In this document: piece after piece, positions 18,043 to 27,460 of the stretch | Position numbering within the stretch: position 1 is the first letter of the stretch | Layout of the letters: each line of letters begins with the position of its first letter | The notes under the pieces: generated by a model | What the model was told of the DNA's origin: nothing | Seen by the model: the letters and a program-made list of their open reading frames with translations, nothing else | Databases searched by the model: none | Program-made: the position numbers and the translations under genes | Assembly: GCF_026008495.1 (NCBI RefSeq) | Contig: NZ_BQUN01000120.1 | Location: forward strand, 1-62,927 | Length of the DNA: 62,927 bases | From: Streptomyces sp. A012304 | GTDB taxonomy: Bacteria > Actinomycetota > Actinomycetes > Streptomycetales > Streptomycetaceae | Direction: 5' to 3'

Positions 18043-18276
18043 TCAGTGGAACTGCGGCACGATCAGACAGATCCCGTACGCCACCACCGCCGCGCAGGCG
18101 AGGAAGCACAGGCCCGCCTGGGCGAGGCCCGCGGCGGAGGTGGTGCCCGAGGTGTCCCGGGCGTCCTCGACCCGGGCGAGGCCCAGCACGCCGAGGGCGA
18201 AGACGACGACCACCGCGACGGTGACGCCGAGGCTCACCGCGGCGACCTGGCCGAGTGCGCTCCAGTCCAGTTGCAT
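18043..18276 (-). CDS. Small membrane protein paired with PitH
   Basis: 77 residues with two hydrophobic helices (VAAVSLGVTVAVVVVFALGV and FLACAAVVAYGICLIVP) joined by a short charged and Ser/Thr loop. It lies 18 bp after pitH on the same strand. A small two-helix protein of this kind follows the pitH2 gene in S. coelicolor as well, from memory. It is presumably an accessory subunit; its function has not been shown. Confidence 0.75.
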   Translation of the reverse strand: MQLDWSALGQVAAVSLGVTVAVVVVFALGVLGLARVEDARDTSGTTSAAGLAQAGLCFLACAAVVAYGICLIVPQFH

Positions 18277-18294
18277 GGGAGGGGCTCCCGTCTC

Positions 18295-19449
<1,155 letters not shown>

Positions 19450-19585
19450 TCCCCCATGCAAACAAGCCCAGGCCAATCCCGGGCCAACCACAGGCAAAGC
19501 TCGTGCCAGGAACACGCGCAAGAGTGAGGGAGAGCGCACCTGCCTGACGGCTAGCCGGCCGTCGGCCCGTCCTACGCTGTCCCCC

Positions 19586-20338
19586 ATGAGTCTCCGCATC
19601 CGCTGGACGTACGCCTTCGTGGACCGGCCCGCCGAGGGTTTCGAGCGGGCCTGCGCCTTCTGGACCGCCGTCACCGACACCCGGCTGTCCGAACCGAGGG
19701 GTGACAAGGGCGAGTTCACCACTCTGCTGCCGCAGGGCGCGGACGCCTGTGTGAAGGCCCAGGCGGTCGCCGACGGACCGGGCGGCGCGCATCTCGACCT
19801 GTGCGTCGAGGATGTGCCCGCCTTCGTGGCGTCGGCGCTCGGCCTGGGCGCGCGGACCGCCGCCGCGCACGACGGCTGGACCGTCCTGCGCTCCCCCGCC
19901 GGCCAGTTGTTCTGCGTGGTCCCCTGGCACGGCGAGGCGGTTCGGCCGTCCGTCGTGGCCGGCAGCCGCCTGGACCAGGTCTGCGTGGACGTCCCGCCGT
20001 CCGGGTACGACGCCGAAGTCGCCTTCTGGAGCGCCCTGTTGCCGCAGTGGACGTCCCGGCCGGGAGCCCTGCCCGAGTTCCATGTGCTCGCGCCGCCGCC
20101 GGGCCTGCCGATGCGCGTCCTGCTCCAGCGGCTGGACGACGAACGTCCCGTCCGCGCCCACCTCGACCTGGCCTGCGGCCCGGACATCGACGCCGTGCGC
20201 GCCCACCACGAGCGGCTCGGCGCACGGGTCGAAGCCGTCCGCTCCCAGTGGACGGTGCTGCGCGACCCGGCGGGCGGCCTGTACTGCCTGACCGGCCGCG
20301 ACCCGCGGACGGGCGGGCTGCCGACGCCGGACGCCTAG
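19586..20338 (+). CDS. VOC (glyoxalase-like) protein with two domains
   Basis: 250 residues: two vicinal-oxygen-chelate domains (~1-115 and ~130-240), each ending in a LRDPAGG/LRSPAGQLFC-like strand. The motif GGAHLDLCVEDV in the first half corresponds to RAHLDLACGPDID in the second, and these His residues could bind metal. Such proteins include glyoxalases, dioxygenases and antibiotic-binding proteins; the substrate is unknown. Divergent from pitH. Confidence 0.8.
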   Translation: MSLRIRWTYAFVDRPAEGFERACAFWTAVTDTRLSEPRGDKGEFTTLLPQGADACVKAQAVADGPGGAHLDLCVEDVPAFVASALGLGARTAAAHDGWTVLRSPAGQLFCVVPWHGEAVRPSVVAGSRLDQVCVDVPPSGYDAEVAFWSALLPQWTSRPGALPEFHVLAPPPGLPMRVLLQRLDDERPVRAHLDLACGPDIDAVRAHHERLGARVEAVRSQWTVLRDPAGGLYCLTGRDPRTGGLPTPDA

Positions 20339-20419
20339 GCCCTGGCGTAGAGGCACTGGACGTAGTGGCCGCCCGCGGCATCGCCCGTCGGGCAGGCGGG
20401 GGCACGCCAGCGCCTCACC

Positions 20420-20689
20420 TCAGGAGGTGGGGGCGGCGGGGGTGTCGGCCTCCTCGGCCGAGCCGGGACGGTCCTGCTGTTCCGGCTCATGGGCGTGCTG
20501 CTCGGGGTGGCCGTGCTGTCCGGGGTGGCCGTGCTGCTCGGCGCCGGGCTCGACGTACGCCTCGCAGTCCGGGTTGTGACAGGGGCCCGCGACCCAGCGC
20601 GGAACCCAGGCGCCCAGCGTCTTGTGGCGTCGGACGACGGTGTCTACGGGCTGCCCGCAGGAGGGACAGACATGGTGTTCCCTGTCCAT
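20420..20689 (-). CDS. Small zinc-ribbon protein with His-rich repeats
   Basis: 89 residues. The N-terminal half carries CPSCGQP ... CHNPDCEAY, two CxxC-like pairs forming a probable zinc ribbon. The C-terminal half is disordered, with near-repeats of GQHGHPEQH (residues ~50-68) that could bind Ni, Zn or Cu, then a Pro/Ala/Asp tail. It is 18 bp downstream of the RibD-like gene and may be co-transcribed with it. Function unknown. Confidence 0.7.
   Translation of the reverse strand: MDREHHVCPSCGQPVDTVVRRHKTLGAWVPRWVAGPCHNPDCEAYVEPGAEQHGHPGQHGHPEQHAHEPEQQDRPGSAEEADTPAAPTS
20498..20540. repeat. Tandem repeat coding the His-rich segment
   Basis: The 15-base unit GGGGTGGCCGTGCTG recurs in phase about 18 bases apart (starting near 20504 and 20522), with shorter GTGCTG copies at each side. 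It encodes the HGHPGQHGHP segment of the zinc-ribbon protein on the minus strand. Confidence 0.6.
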
Positions 20690-20707
20690 GTCACCAGGGT
20701 AGGCCCG

Positions 20708-21295
20708 TCAGCGCTTGCGTGCGTAGACACGGACCAGCACCCCGTTGGAGAAGGTGCGTACCGACTCCAGGGAGAAGTCGGACACGGAGAACCCGGTGCC
20801 GCCGAACATCGGCATACCGGAGCCGTACACCTGCGGATACGTCTTGATGACCAGCTCGTCGACCTCGTCGAGCAGCTCACCGGCGACCTGCGAGCCGCCG
20901 CAGAGCCAGATGCCGAGCTTGCCGTCCTCCGCCTTCAGCTCGCGGACGCGGGCGACGAGGTCGCCGTCGATCACCTCGACGTTCGGGTCGGGCGAGGTGC
21001 CGAGGCTGCGGGAGGCGACGATCTCGCGGAGATGACCGTAGGGGCTGGTGAGGCCGGCGTCGAGGCCGATCTGGTAGCTGCCCCGGCCCTGGATCACCGT
21101 GTCGAAGTTGGGGTTCTCCGCGTCCTTGACGCCCAGTTGCTCGCGCCCTGGGGCCGAGATGGTGTCGGGGTAGGTCGAGGTGAGGAAGGTGAGGAACTCC
21201 TCGTCCAGGTAGGCGAACATCGACGAGGCGTCTCCGTCGGGGTCTCCGATGAAGCCGTCGATGGAGCAGGCGACGAAGTAGGTGAGCTTGCGCAA
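20708..21295 (-). CDS. Dihydrofolate-reductase/RibD-like reductase
   Basis: About 195 residues from a TTG start at 21295 (RKLTYFVACSIDGFIG), the normal family N-terminus; AAAGAGA precedes it. The frame is open to a GTG at 21331. It has the RibD C-terminal / DHFR fold: GDPDGDASSMFAYLDEEF, FDTVIQGRGSYQIG, IWLCGGSQVAGELL and ELVIKTYPQVYGSGMPMF. It is expected to bind NADPH. The substrate of this YyaP/YwjB-like group is unknown. Confidence 0.82.
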   Translation of the reverse strand: MRKLTYFVACSIDGFIGDPDGDASSMFAYLDEEFLTFLTSTYPDTISAPGREQLGVKDAENPNFDTVIQGRGSYQIGLDAGLTSPYGHLREIVASRSLGTSPDPNVEVIDGDLVARVRELKAEDGKLGIWLCGGSQVAGELLDEVDELVIKTYPQVYGSGMPMFGGTGFSVSDFSLESVRTFSNGVLVRVYARKR

Positions 21296-21328
21296 GCGGG
21301 TCTCTTTCCCTGTGACCGGTCTCTGAAC

Positions 21329-21358
21329 CACTCCAGTTGTAGTACTCCGGCTGGAGTG
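21329..21358. promoter_or_regulatory. Inverted repeat upstream of the RibD-like gene
   Basis: CACTCCAG (21329-21336) and CTGGAGTG (21351-21358) form a perfect 8-bp inverted repeat with a 14-base spacer, within the presumed promoter of the RibD-like gene. The layout suits a dimeric repressor; no matching regulator gene is adjacent. Confidence 0.45.
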
Positions 21359-21552
21359 GTCGCAAGGGAATTCGAGATCCGTTCCGCGATCGGCGACAAG
21401 TGAGAGAAAGGGCTCCGGTACGCGCGGCGGGCCCCGCGCGTACGGAGGGACCGCGCGGGGCCCGGCACGGCCGGAACCCCCGGTGATCGCGCGGAGTCAG
21501 GGGCCGCGGGGTCCGGGGGTTCCGGGGTCTCGATGTGGTCGGGTGCCGGGAC

Positions 21553-22674
21553 TCAGGTGGTGCGCCGCGTCACGAACTCCGCCAGGGACAGCAGCCCGCC
21601 CGCCGTCTCCGGGTCCGGCACCGCCCGGGCCAGCTCGGACATCGCCAGGGCCATCCGGTCGGCCGCCTGCTCCTGCGCCCACGCCCGGCCCCCGGCCCGC
21701 TCGACGGCCAGAGTGGTGCGCTCCAGGTCGCCGGGCGCGTACGGCAGCCCGTACAGCTCGGCCAGTTCCGCGGCGGCCGGGGTGCCGGAGACCAGCGCGG
21801 CGACCACCGGCAGGGACTTCTTGCGGGCGGCCAGGTCCGCGCCGGCCGGCTTGCCGGTGCGCCGCGGGTCGCCCCATATGCCGATGACGTCGTCGATGAG
21901 CTGGAAGGCGAGCCCGGCCTGCCGGCCGAACGCGTCCAGGGCGTCGACGTCCTGCGCGGGCACCCCCGCGTACAGCGCGCCGAGGGCGCAGGCGCAGCCG
22001 AGCAGCGCGCCCGTCTTCGCCTCGGCCATGGCGAGCACCTCGTCGAGCGTGACCTCGGCCGGGCCCCGTTTCTCCAGGGCCGTGTCGGCGTGCTGGCCGG
22101 CGCACAGCTCGACCACACAGGCCGCGAGCCGGGCGGCGGCCGCCGGGGACGCCGGGTGCGGGTCCTCCGCGAGCAGCCCGAGGGCCAGCGCCTGGAGGGC
22201 GTCACCGGCGAGGATGGCGTCGGCGTCACCGAACACCGTCCAGGCGGTGGGGCGGTGCCGGCGGGTGGTGTCGCGGTCCATCACGTCGTCGTGCAGCAGC
22301 GTGAAGTTGTGGACGAGCTCCACCGCGGCGGCGGCCCGGACGGCCGCCGTCCGGGCCGCGGGACCGCCGAGGGCGGCGGCCGAGGCGAGGACGAGCGCCG
22401 GGCGGATCGCCTTGCCCGCGTTGCCCGTGGCCGGTGTCCCGTCGGCGTGCTCCCAGCCGAAGTGGTAGCGCGCGATCCGGCGCATGGAGCCGGGCACCGC
22501 GTCGAGTGCCGTGCGCAGGGCGGGGTCGACCGACGCCCGGGTGTCCTCCAGGATCACCGCGGCCTCCTGCCCGTCGAGCGCTCCCGGTCCGCTGTCGGTC
22601 TGGTTCCCGATGGGCCCCCGCCTTTCCGTCGTCCCCTCCGGGTGCGGCCTGGTCTCCGTCGCGAAGTCGGTCAT
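21553..22674 (-). CDS. Polyprenyl (geranylgeranyl-type) diphosphate synthase, probable encapsulin cargo
   Basis: 373 residues from the ATG at 22674 (GAGGGGG upstream). Residues ~1-50 are disordered and Gly/Thr/Glu/Pro-rich. The trans-isoprenyl synthase fold follows: GKAIRPALVLASA, the first Asp-rich motif DDVMD at 129-133 in FTLLHDDVMDRDTTRR, and the second at 261-265, which reads DDVIG in QLIDDVIGIWGD, as in CrtE-type synthases. It condenses IPP with allylic diphosphates; GGPP is the likely product. It lies 112 bp downstream of the encapsulin shell gene. The N-terminal extension resembles the disordered loading domains of family 2 encapsulin cargos. Confidence 0.88.
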   Translation of the reverse strand: MTDFATETRPHPEGTTERRGPIGNQTDSGPGALDGQEAAVILEDTRASVDPALRTALDAVPGSMRRIARYHFGWEHADGTPATGNAGKAIRPALVLASAAALGGPAARTAAVRAAAAVELVHNFTLLHDDVMDRDTTRRHRPTAWTVFGDADAILAGDALQALALGLLAEDPHPASPAAAARLAACVVELCAGQHADTALEKRGPAEVTLDEVLAMAEAKTGALLGCACALGALYAGVPAQDVDALDAFGRQAGLAFQLIDDVIGIWGDPRRTGKPAGADLAARKKSLPVVAALVSGTPAAAELAELYGLPYAPGDLERTTLAVERAGGRAWAQEQAADRMALAMSELARAVPDPETAGGLLSLAEFVTRRTT

Positions 22675-22720
22675 GGAGTCCCCCTCGCAGGGTCCGCGCC
22701 CGGCGGCGGCAGTGCCGCGA

Positions 22721-22753
22721 CCGGGCGGGTTCCCCGGGGGTGTACCCGCCCGG
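22721..22753 (-). terminator. Strong hairpin between encapsulin and prenyl-synthase genes
   Basis: CCGGGCGGGT (22721-22730) pairs with ACCCGCCCGG (22744-22753), a 10-bp GC-rich perfect stem with a 13-base loop, in the 112-bp gap. There is no T-run, so it may act as a partial terminator or an mRNA-stabilising element that keeps shell expression above cargo expression. That role is inferred. Confidence 0.6.
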
Positions 22754-22786
22754 GCGGGCGGGGACACGGCGTGCGCACGGGCGAGG

Positions 22787-24193
22787 TCACCGCCAGCGGC
22801 CGATCTCGACGTTCTCCAGGACGCCCAGCGCGTCCGGCACCAGCACGGCCGCCGAGTAGTAGGCCGTGACCAGGTACTTGATGATGGCCTGTTCGTTGAT
22901 GCCCATGAACCGCACGGACAGGCTGGGCTCGATCTCGTCGGGGATGCCCGACTGGCGCAGGCCGATGACGCCCTGGTCCTGCTCGCCGAGACGCATCGCG
23001 ATGATCGAGCTGGTGCGGGCCTCGGTGACCGGGATCTTGTTGCACGGGTAGATCGGCACGCCGCGCCAGGTGGGGATCCGGTTGCCGCCGACGTCGATGG
23101 TCTCCGGGACGAGTCCCCGCTTGTTCAGCTCGCGGCCGATCGCGGAGATCGCGCGCGGGTGCGCCAGCAGCATCTTGGTGCCGCGCCGCCGGCTGAGGAG
23201 TTCGTCCAGGTCGTCGGGGCCGGGCACGCCGTCGTGCGGCTGGATCCGCTGGTCGTACTCGCAGTTGTGGAGCAGCCCGAACTCCCGGTTGTTGACCAGC
23301 TCGTGCTCCTGGCGCTCCTTCAGCGCCTCCACCGTCAGCCGCAGCTGCTGCTCGGTCTGGTTCATGGGCTGGTTGTAGAGGTCGGCCACGCGCGAGTGGA
23401 TGCGCAGCACGGTCTGGGCGATGCTCAGTTCGTATTCGCGAGGGCGGGCCTCGTAGTCGACGAACGTGTGCGGGATGTCCGGCTCGCCGGAGTGGCCGGA
23501 GGCCAGGTCGACCGCCTTCTCGCCGTACTTGTTGGTGCGCTGCTCGGGGACCGAGCGCAGCGACCGGAGGTGCTCGCGCAGGGAGTCGGCGCGCTCCGCC
23601 ACCTGCTCGACGTCCTGCCGGGCCAGGATCAGCACCGTGCAGGCCGTGTCCGCGCGGGCGGTGTACTCCCAGATGGCGTCGGCGTCGAGCAGCGCCTGGT
23701 CACCGAAGTAGGCGCCGTCCGCGAGGACTCCGAGGACCTGGTCGTCGCCGTAGGGGCCGGTGCCGACCTTCTCGACCCTGCCGTGGGCCAGCAGGTAGAC
23801 CTCGTCCGTCTGGCTGCCGAAGGAGGCGATGACCTCGCCCGGCCCGTACTCCCGCTGCCGGCAGCGCTGGGCCAGCTCCCCGAGCACCTCCTCGTCCTCG
23901 TACGAACGCAGCGCGGGCAGCTCGCCCAGCTCGGCGGGGATCACCTCGACGCGGTCACCGGTCTTGACGAACGTGACCCGGCCGTCGCCGACCGCGTACG
24001 TCAGCCGCCGGTTCACCCGGTACGTACCGCCCTGCACGTCCACCCAGGGCAGATTCCGCAGCAGCCAGCGGGAGCTGATCTCCTGCATCTGCGGCACGGA
24101 CTTGGTGGTGGTGGCCAGGTTCCGCGCGGCCGCGGTGCCGAGGCTCTGCTGCGCCCTGCCCGACTCCGTGCGGACCTCTTCGCCTACCGACAT
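22787..24193 (-). CDS. Family 2B encapsulin shell protein with inserted cyclic-nucleotide-binding-like domain
   Basis: 468 residues. A short N-arm and HK97-like segment (~1-95: QMQEISSRWLLRNLPWVDV, GTYRVNRRLTYAV) is interrupted at ~100-205 by a CAP_ED/cNMP-like domain (CRQREYGPGEVIASFGSQTDEVYLL, GAYFGDQALL). The HK97 fold then resumes (ELSIAQTVLRIHSRVADLYNQPMNQTEQQLRLTVEAL, TKMLLAHPRAISAIGRELN, PIYPCNKIPVTEARTSSIIA, GVLENVEIGRWR). This architecture marks family 2B encapsulins, which assemble into small T=1 compartments; automated annotation often miscalls them Crp/Fnr regulators, but there is no HTH. GGAGGG precedes the ATG. The next gene is a prenyl synthase. Confidence 0.9.
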   Translation of the reverse strand: MSVGEEVRTESGRAQQSLGTAAARNLATTTKSVPQMQEISSRWLLRNLPWVDVQGGTYRVNRRLTYAVGDGRVTFVKTGDRVEVIPAELGELPALRSYEDEEVLGELAQRCRQREYGPGEVIASFGSQTDEVYLLAHGRVEKVGTGPYGDDQVLGVLADGAYFGDQALLDADAIWEYTARADTACTVLILARQDVEQVAERADSLREHLRSLRSVPEQRTNKYGEKAVDLASGHSGEPDIPHTFVDYEARPREYELSIAQTVLRIHSRVADLYNQPMNQTEQQLRLTVEALKERQEHELVNNREFGLLHNCEYDQRIQPHDGVPGPDDLDELLSRRRGTKMLLAHPRAISAIGRELNKRGLVPETIDVGGNRIPTWRGVPIYPCNKIPVTEARTSSIIAMRLGEQDQGVIGLRQSGIPDEIEPSLSVRFMGINEQAIIKYLVTAYYSAAVLVPDALGVLENVEIGRWR

Positions 24194-24365
24194 AGAGAAA
24201 CGCCCTCCCAGTCATACACGGGCGCCGTACTGCGCCGGTGCACTGTTCACGCGCCACCCTTCCATCGCGCGGCGTGCTCGTGCTATTACCCGAAAGAGCG
24301 GGAATGGATCATCGCGGGCTGGGCAGAGCGTTCTTTCGCACCGAACAGTGTTCGACAATGGCCTG

Positions 24366-25256
24366 GTGACCGACCCCGCCGCCCTGCGCCCGCGTCTGCC
24401 CTCCCCGCTCCAGGAGGTGGCCGACGAGCGGTTCGCGCGACGCGGCGTACGGTTGCTGCTCAAGCGGGACGACCTGGTCCATCCGGAGCTGATCGGCAAC
24501 AAGTGGCGCAAGCTGGCGCCCAACCTGCGGGCGGCGGCCGGGCGGCCGGTCGTCACCTTCGGCGGGGCGTACTCCAACCACCTGCGGGCCACGGCGGCCG
24601 CCGGCCGGCTGCTGGGCCTGCCCACCGTCGGCGTGGTGCGCGGCGACGAACTGGCGGAGCGCCCGCTGAACCCCTCCCTCGCCCGGTGCGCGGCCGACGG
24701 CATGCGACTGCACTTCGTCGACCGGTCGACGTACCGCCGCAAGACCGAGCCCGGCACGCTCCGGGCCGTCCTGCGCGCGGCCGGCGCCGAGGACGCGTAC
24801 CTCGTCCCCGAGGGCGGCAGCAACGCGGCGGCCGTCCTCGGCTGCCGGGCGCTCGGCGAGGAGCTGCGCGGCCACGCCGACGTGGTGGCGCTCGCCTGCG
24901 GCACCGGCGGCACCCTGGCCGGCCTGGCCGCCGGGCTCGCCCCCGGTCAGCGGGCACTGGGCGTACCGGTCCTCAAGGGCGGCTTCCTCGGCGAGGCCGT
25001 GCGGGCGCTCCAGACGGAGGCCTTCGGCGGGCCGGCCGGGAGCTGGTCGCTCGACGAGCGCTTCCACTGCGGCGGGTACGCCCGCACCACCCCGGAACTC
25101 GACTCCTTCGCGGCGGACTTCGAGCAGCGCCACGGACTGCCGGTGGAACGCCTCTACGTCGCCAAGATGCTCCACGGGCTCGTCACCCTGGCCGGCGAAG
25201 GCGCCTTCGCGCCGGGAACCAGGGTGGCGGCCGTGATCACGGGGGCTCCGTTCTGA
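24366..25256 (+). CDS. PLP-dependent 1-aminocyclopropane-1-carboxylate deaminase / D-cysteine desulfhydrase family enzyme
   Basis: 296 residues from the GTG at 24366. A fold-type II PLP enzyme: the lysine is in ELIGNKWRKLAPNL, followed by TFGGAYSNHLRATAAAG and the phosphate-binding GTGGTLAGLAAGL near residue 180. ACC deaminase and D-cysteine desulfhydrase cannot be told apart by these motifs. Divergent from the encapsulin gene. Confidence 0.85.
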   Translation: MTDPAALRPRLPSPLQEVADERFARRGVRLLLKRDDLVHPELIGNKWRKLAPNLRAAAGRPVVTFGGAYSNHLRATAAAGRLLGLPTVGVVRGDELAERPLNPSLARCAADGMRLHFVDRSTYRRKTEPGTLRAVLRAAGAEDAYLVPEGGSNAAAVLGCRALGEELRGHADVVALACGTGGTLAGLAAGLAPGQRALGVPVLKGGFLGEAVRALQTEAFGGPAGSWSLDERFHCGGYARTTPELDSFAADFEQRHGLPVERLYVAKMLHGLVTLAGEGAFAPGTRVAAVITGAPF

Positions 25257-25269
25257 CGGCCGGACCGTC

Positions 25270-26868
25270 TCATTCCGCCTCCCGGTACGCGGCCGCCTCC
25301 TCCAGGTCCAGCCGGCGCAGCAGGGTGCGCAGCATCTCGTCGTCGATGTGGCGGCCGTCGCGGAGACGGACGAAGACCTCGCGTTCGGCGCTGATCATCT
25401 CGCGGGCCAGACGGCGGTAGGTGTCGTCGACGGTCTCGCCGGTGACCGGGTTGGTCTGGCCGAGGCGTTCCCAGACGGCGTTGCGGCGGCGTTCCAGGAC
25501 CGTGCGCAGACGGTCGGCGAGGGGCGGCGGCAGGGCGTTGCGCTCGTCGTCGAGGAGGGCGTCGAGGCGCTCCTCGGCGACCCGGGAGGCCTGGGCCTGC
25601 GCGTTGGCCTCGGCGAGGGTGGCGGCCCGCGGGTCGGGATCGGGGAACTTCAGCAGCCGGATCAGCGGCGGCAGCGTCAGGCCCTGCACGACCAGGGTGC
25701 CGATGACGGTGGTGAAGGTCAGGAAGAGGATGAGGTTGCGGTGCGGGAAGGGCTCCGCGCCGTGGTCGACGGTGAGCGGGATGGAGAAGGCGATGGCGAG
25801 CGAGACGACGCCGCGCATGCCGGCCCACCCGATGACGACCGGTCCGCGCCAGGTCGGGTCGTCCTCACGCGCGCGGACGCGCCTGGACAGCAGGCGCGGC
25901 AGGAAGGTCGCCGGGTACACCCACAGGAAGCGGACCGCGACGACCACGGCGAAGAGGGCCAGCGCGTACCAGGCGGCGTCGACGCCCTCGTAGGCGCCGA
26001 GGCCTCTGAGGACGACCGGCAGTTGCAGGCCGATCAGGGCGAAGACCGCCGACTCCAGGACGAAGGCGACCATCTTCCACACCGCCTCCTCCTGGAGACG
26101 GGTGGCGAAGTCGACCTCCCACGCGCGGTGGCCGAGGTAGAGGGCGACGACGACCACGGCGATGACCCCGGAGGCGTGGAACTGCTCGGCGGCGGAGTAG
26201 GCGACGAACGGGATGAGCAGGGAGAGGGTGTTCTGGAGCAGCGGCTCCTTGAGGTGCGTGCGCAGCCAGTGCAGGGGGGCCATCAGGATCAGACCCACGG
26301 CGGTGCCGCCGACCGCCGCCACCAGGAACTCCTCGATGCCGCCGGCCCAGGAGGCGCCCTCGCCGACGACGACCGCGAGGGCGACCTTGTAGGCGGTGAT
26401 CGCGGTGGCGTCGTTGAGCAGCGACTCGCCCTGGAGGATGGTGGTGATCTTCGACGGCAGGCCGACCCTGCGCGCCACCGCCGTCGCCGCGACCGCGTCC
26501 GGCGGCGCCACCACCGCGCCCAGCACCAGCGCCGCCGTCAGCGGCAGCCCGGGGACGAGCAGGTGGGCGGCCCAGCCGACGACGACCGTCGCGAACAGCA
26601 CGTACCCGACCGACAGCAACGCCACGGGCCGCAGCTGGGCGCGCAGGTCCAGGTAGGAGCTGTCGGTGGCCGACGTGTACAGCAGCGGGGGCAGCAGCAG
26701 CGGCAGGACGACCTCGGGGTCGAGGGTGTAGTCGGGGACCCCGGGGAGGTACGACACGGCCAGGCCCGCGGCGACCAGCAGCAGCGGCGCCGGCACGGGG
26801 GTGCGCCGGGCGGCCCCGGCGATCGCCGCGCTGCCCGCCACCAGCAACAGCAGTGGCATCACGTCCAT
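25270..26868 (-). CDS. CPA1-family Na+/H+ antiporter
   Basis: 532 residues from MDVMPLLLL; the upstream frame is not coding. It has about 12 membrane helices, with the ion-binding ND motif in GESLLNDATAITAYK and PPDAVAATAVARRVG before it. A cytoplasmic C-terminal region of ~130 residues is rich in charged helices (EERLDALLDDERNALPPPL). It exports Na+ in exchange for H+ across the cytoplasmic membrane and presumably serves pH or salt homeostasis. Confidence 0.92.
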   Translation of the reverse strand: MDVMPLLLLVAGSAAIAGAARRTPVPAPLLLVAAGLAVSYLPGVPDYTLDPEVVLPLLLPPLLYTSATDSSYLDLRAQLRPVALLSVGYVLFATVVVGWAAHLLVPGLPLTAALVLGAVVAPPDAVAATAVARRVGLPSKITTILQGESLLNDATAITAYKVALAVVVGEGASWAGGIEEFLVAAVGGTAVGLILMAPLHWLRTHLKEPLLQNTLSLLIPFVAYSAAEQFHASGVIAVVVVALYLGHRAWEVDFATRLQEEAVWKMVAFVLESAVFALIGLQLPVVLRGLGAYEGVDAAWYALALFAVVVAVRFLWVYPATFLPRLLSRRVRAREDDPTWRGPVVIGWAGMRGVVSLAIAFSIPLTVDHGAEPFPHRNLILFLTFTTVIGTLVVQGLTLPPLIRLLKFPDPDPRAATLAEANAQAQASRVAEERLDALLDDERNALPPPLADRLRTVLERRRNAVWERLGQTNPVTGETVDDTYRRLAREMISAEREVFVRLRDGRHIDDEMLRTLLRRLDLEEAAAYREAE

Positions 26869-26928
26869 GTCCCGCCCACCCTCGTTTTTCCGCGCGGCCG
26901 TCCGCACGCGCGTCGTAATCTGGCAATC

Positions 26929-27189
26929 ATGAAACAGTGCACGCACGCCGACGCGCTGCCGTACCCCGAGCCAGGTCCGCTCAGCGAGACCTGTCCGGAG
27001 TGCGCGCGGGACGGCACCCACCCGGTGCAACTGCGGCTGTGTCTGACGTGCGGCCACGTCGGCTGCTGCGACTCCTCGCCGGGTCGCCACGCCACCGAGC
27101 ACCACAAGGACTCCGGCCACCCGGTCATGCGGACCTTCGAACCCGGCGAGAGCTGGCGGTGGTGCTTCGTCGACCACGTCCTCGTATGA
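26929..27189 (+). CDS. UBP-type zinc-finger protein
   Basis: 86 residues, complete zf-UBP domain: CTHAD, CPECARDGTHPVQLRLCLTCGHVGCCDSS, RHATEHHKDSGHPVMR and a Trp-rich end (ESWRWCFVDH). In eukaryotes the fold binds ubiquitin C-termini; in actinobacteria its partner is unknown. No Shine-Dalgarno is visible and a -10-like TAATCT is only ~15 bases upstream, so translation may be leaderless. It is divergent from the antiporter, with which it is often paired. Confidence 0.85.
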   Translation: MKQCTHADALPYPEPGPLSETCPECARDGTHPVQLRLCLTCGHVGCCDSSPGRHATEHHKDSGHPVMRTFEPGESWRWCFVDHVLV

Positions 27190-27224
27190 GCCACCCGAGG
27201 ACGGTGAGGCCGTCCAGCGGGTAC

Positions 27225-27250
27225 GGTTCGAGCATCTGACGCCTGGGTAC
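27225..27250 (+). promoter_or_regulatory. SigB/SigH-type promoter upstream of ushX-sigH
   Basis: GGTTCG (27225-27230) and GGGTAC (27245-27250), separated by 14 bases, fit the GTTT-N14-16-GGGTAY consensus of SigB-like sigma factors. It would allow sigma-H to drive its own operon under osmotic stress. A start would fall near 27257. Confidence 0.6.
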
Positions 27251-27460
27251 GTCAACCCGGCGCGCCGTCTCCCCTATTTGGTTCCACAGACCCCCTAGAC
27301 ACGGAGCGTGTTCACAGCTTTACTGTGAGTGACACCAGGGGGCTGGGGTCCCGGGGACAGGACGGATGCGAGCGCGATAGCGTCACCGCTGCACCACACA
27401 CGCGTTACCCCGGGGGGCGACCCTCGGCCCCGAAAAGCTTGTACCACCTTGGAGGTGAGG

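Noticed and set aside
19450..19585. PHO box upstream of pitH
   Set aside because: No tandem GTTCACC-like 11-bp repeats could be found on either strand.
22787..24193. Crp/Fnr transcription factor annotation for the shell gene
   Set aside because: There is no HTH and the flanks match the family 2B encapsulin architecture.
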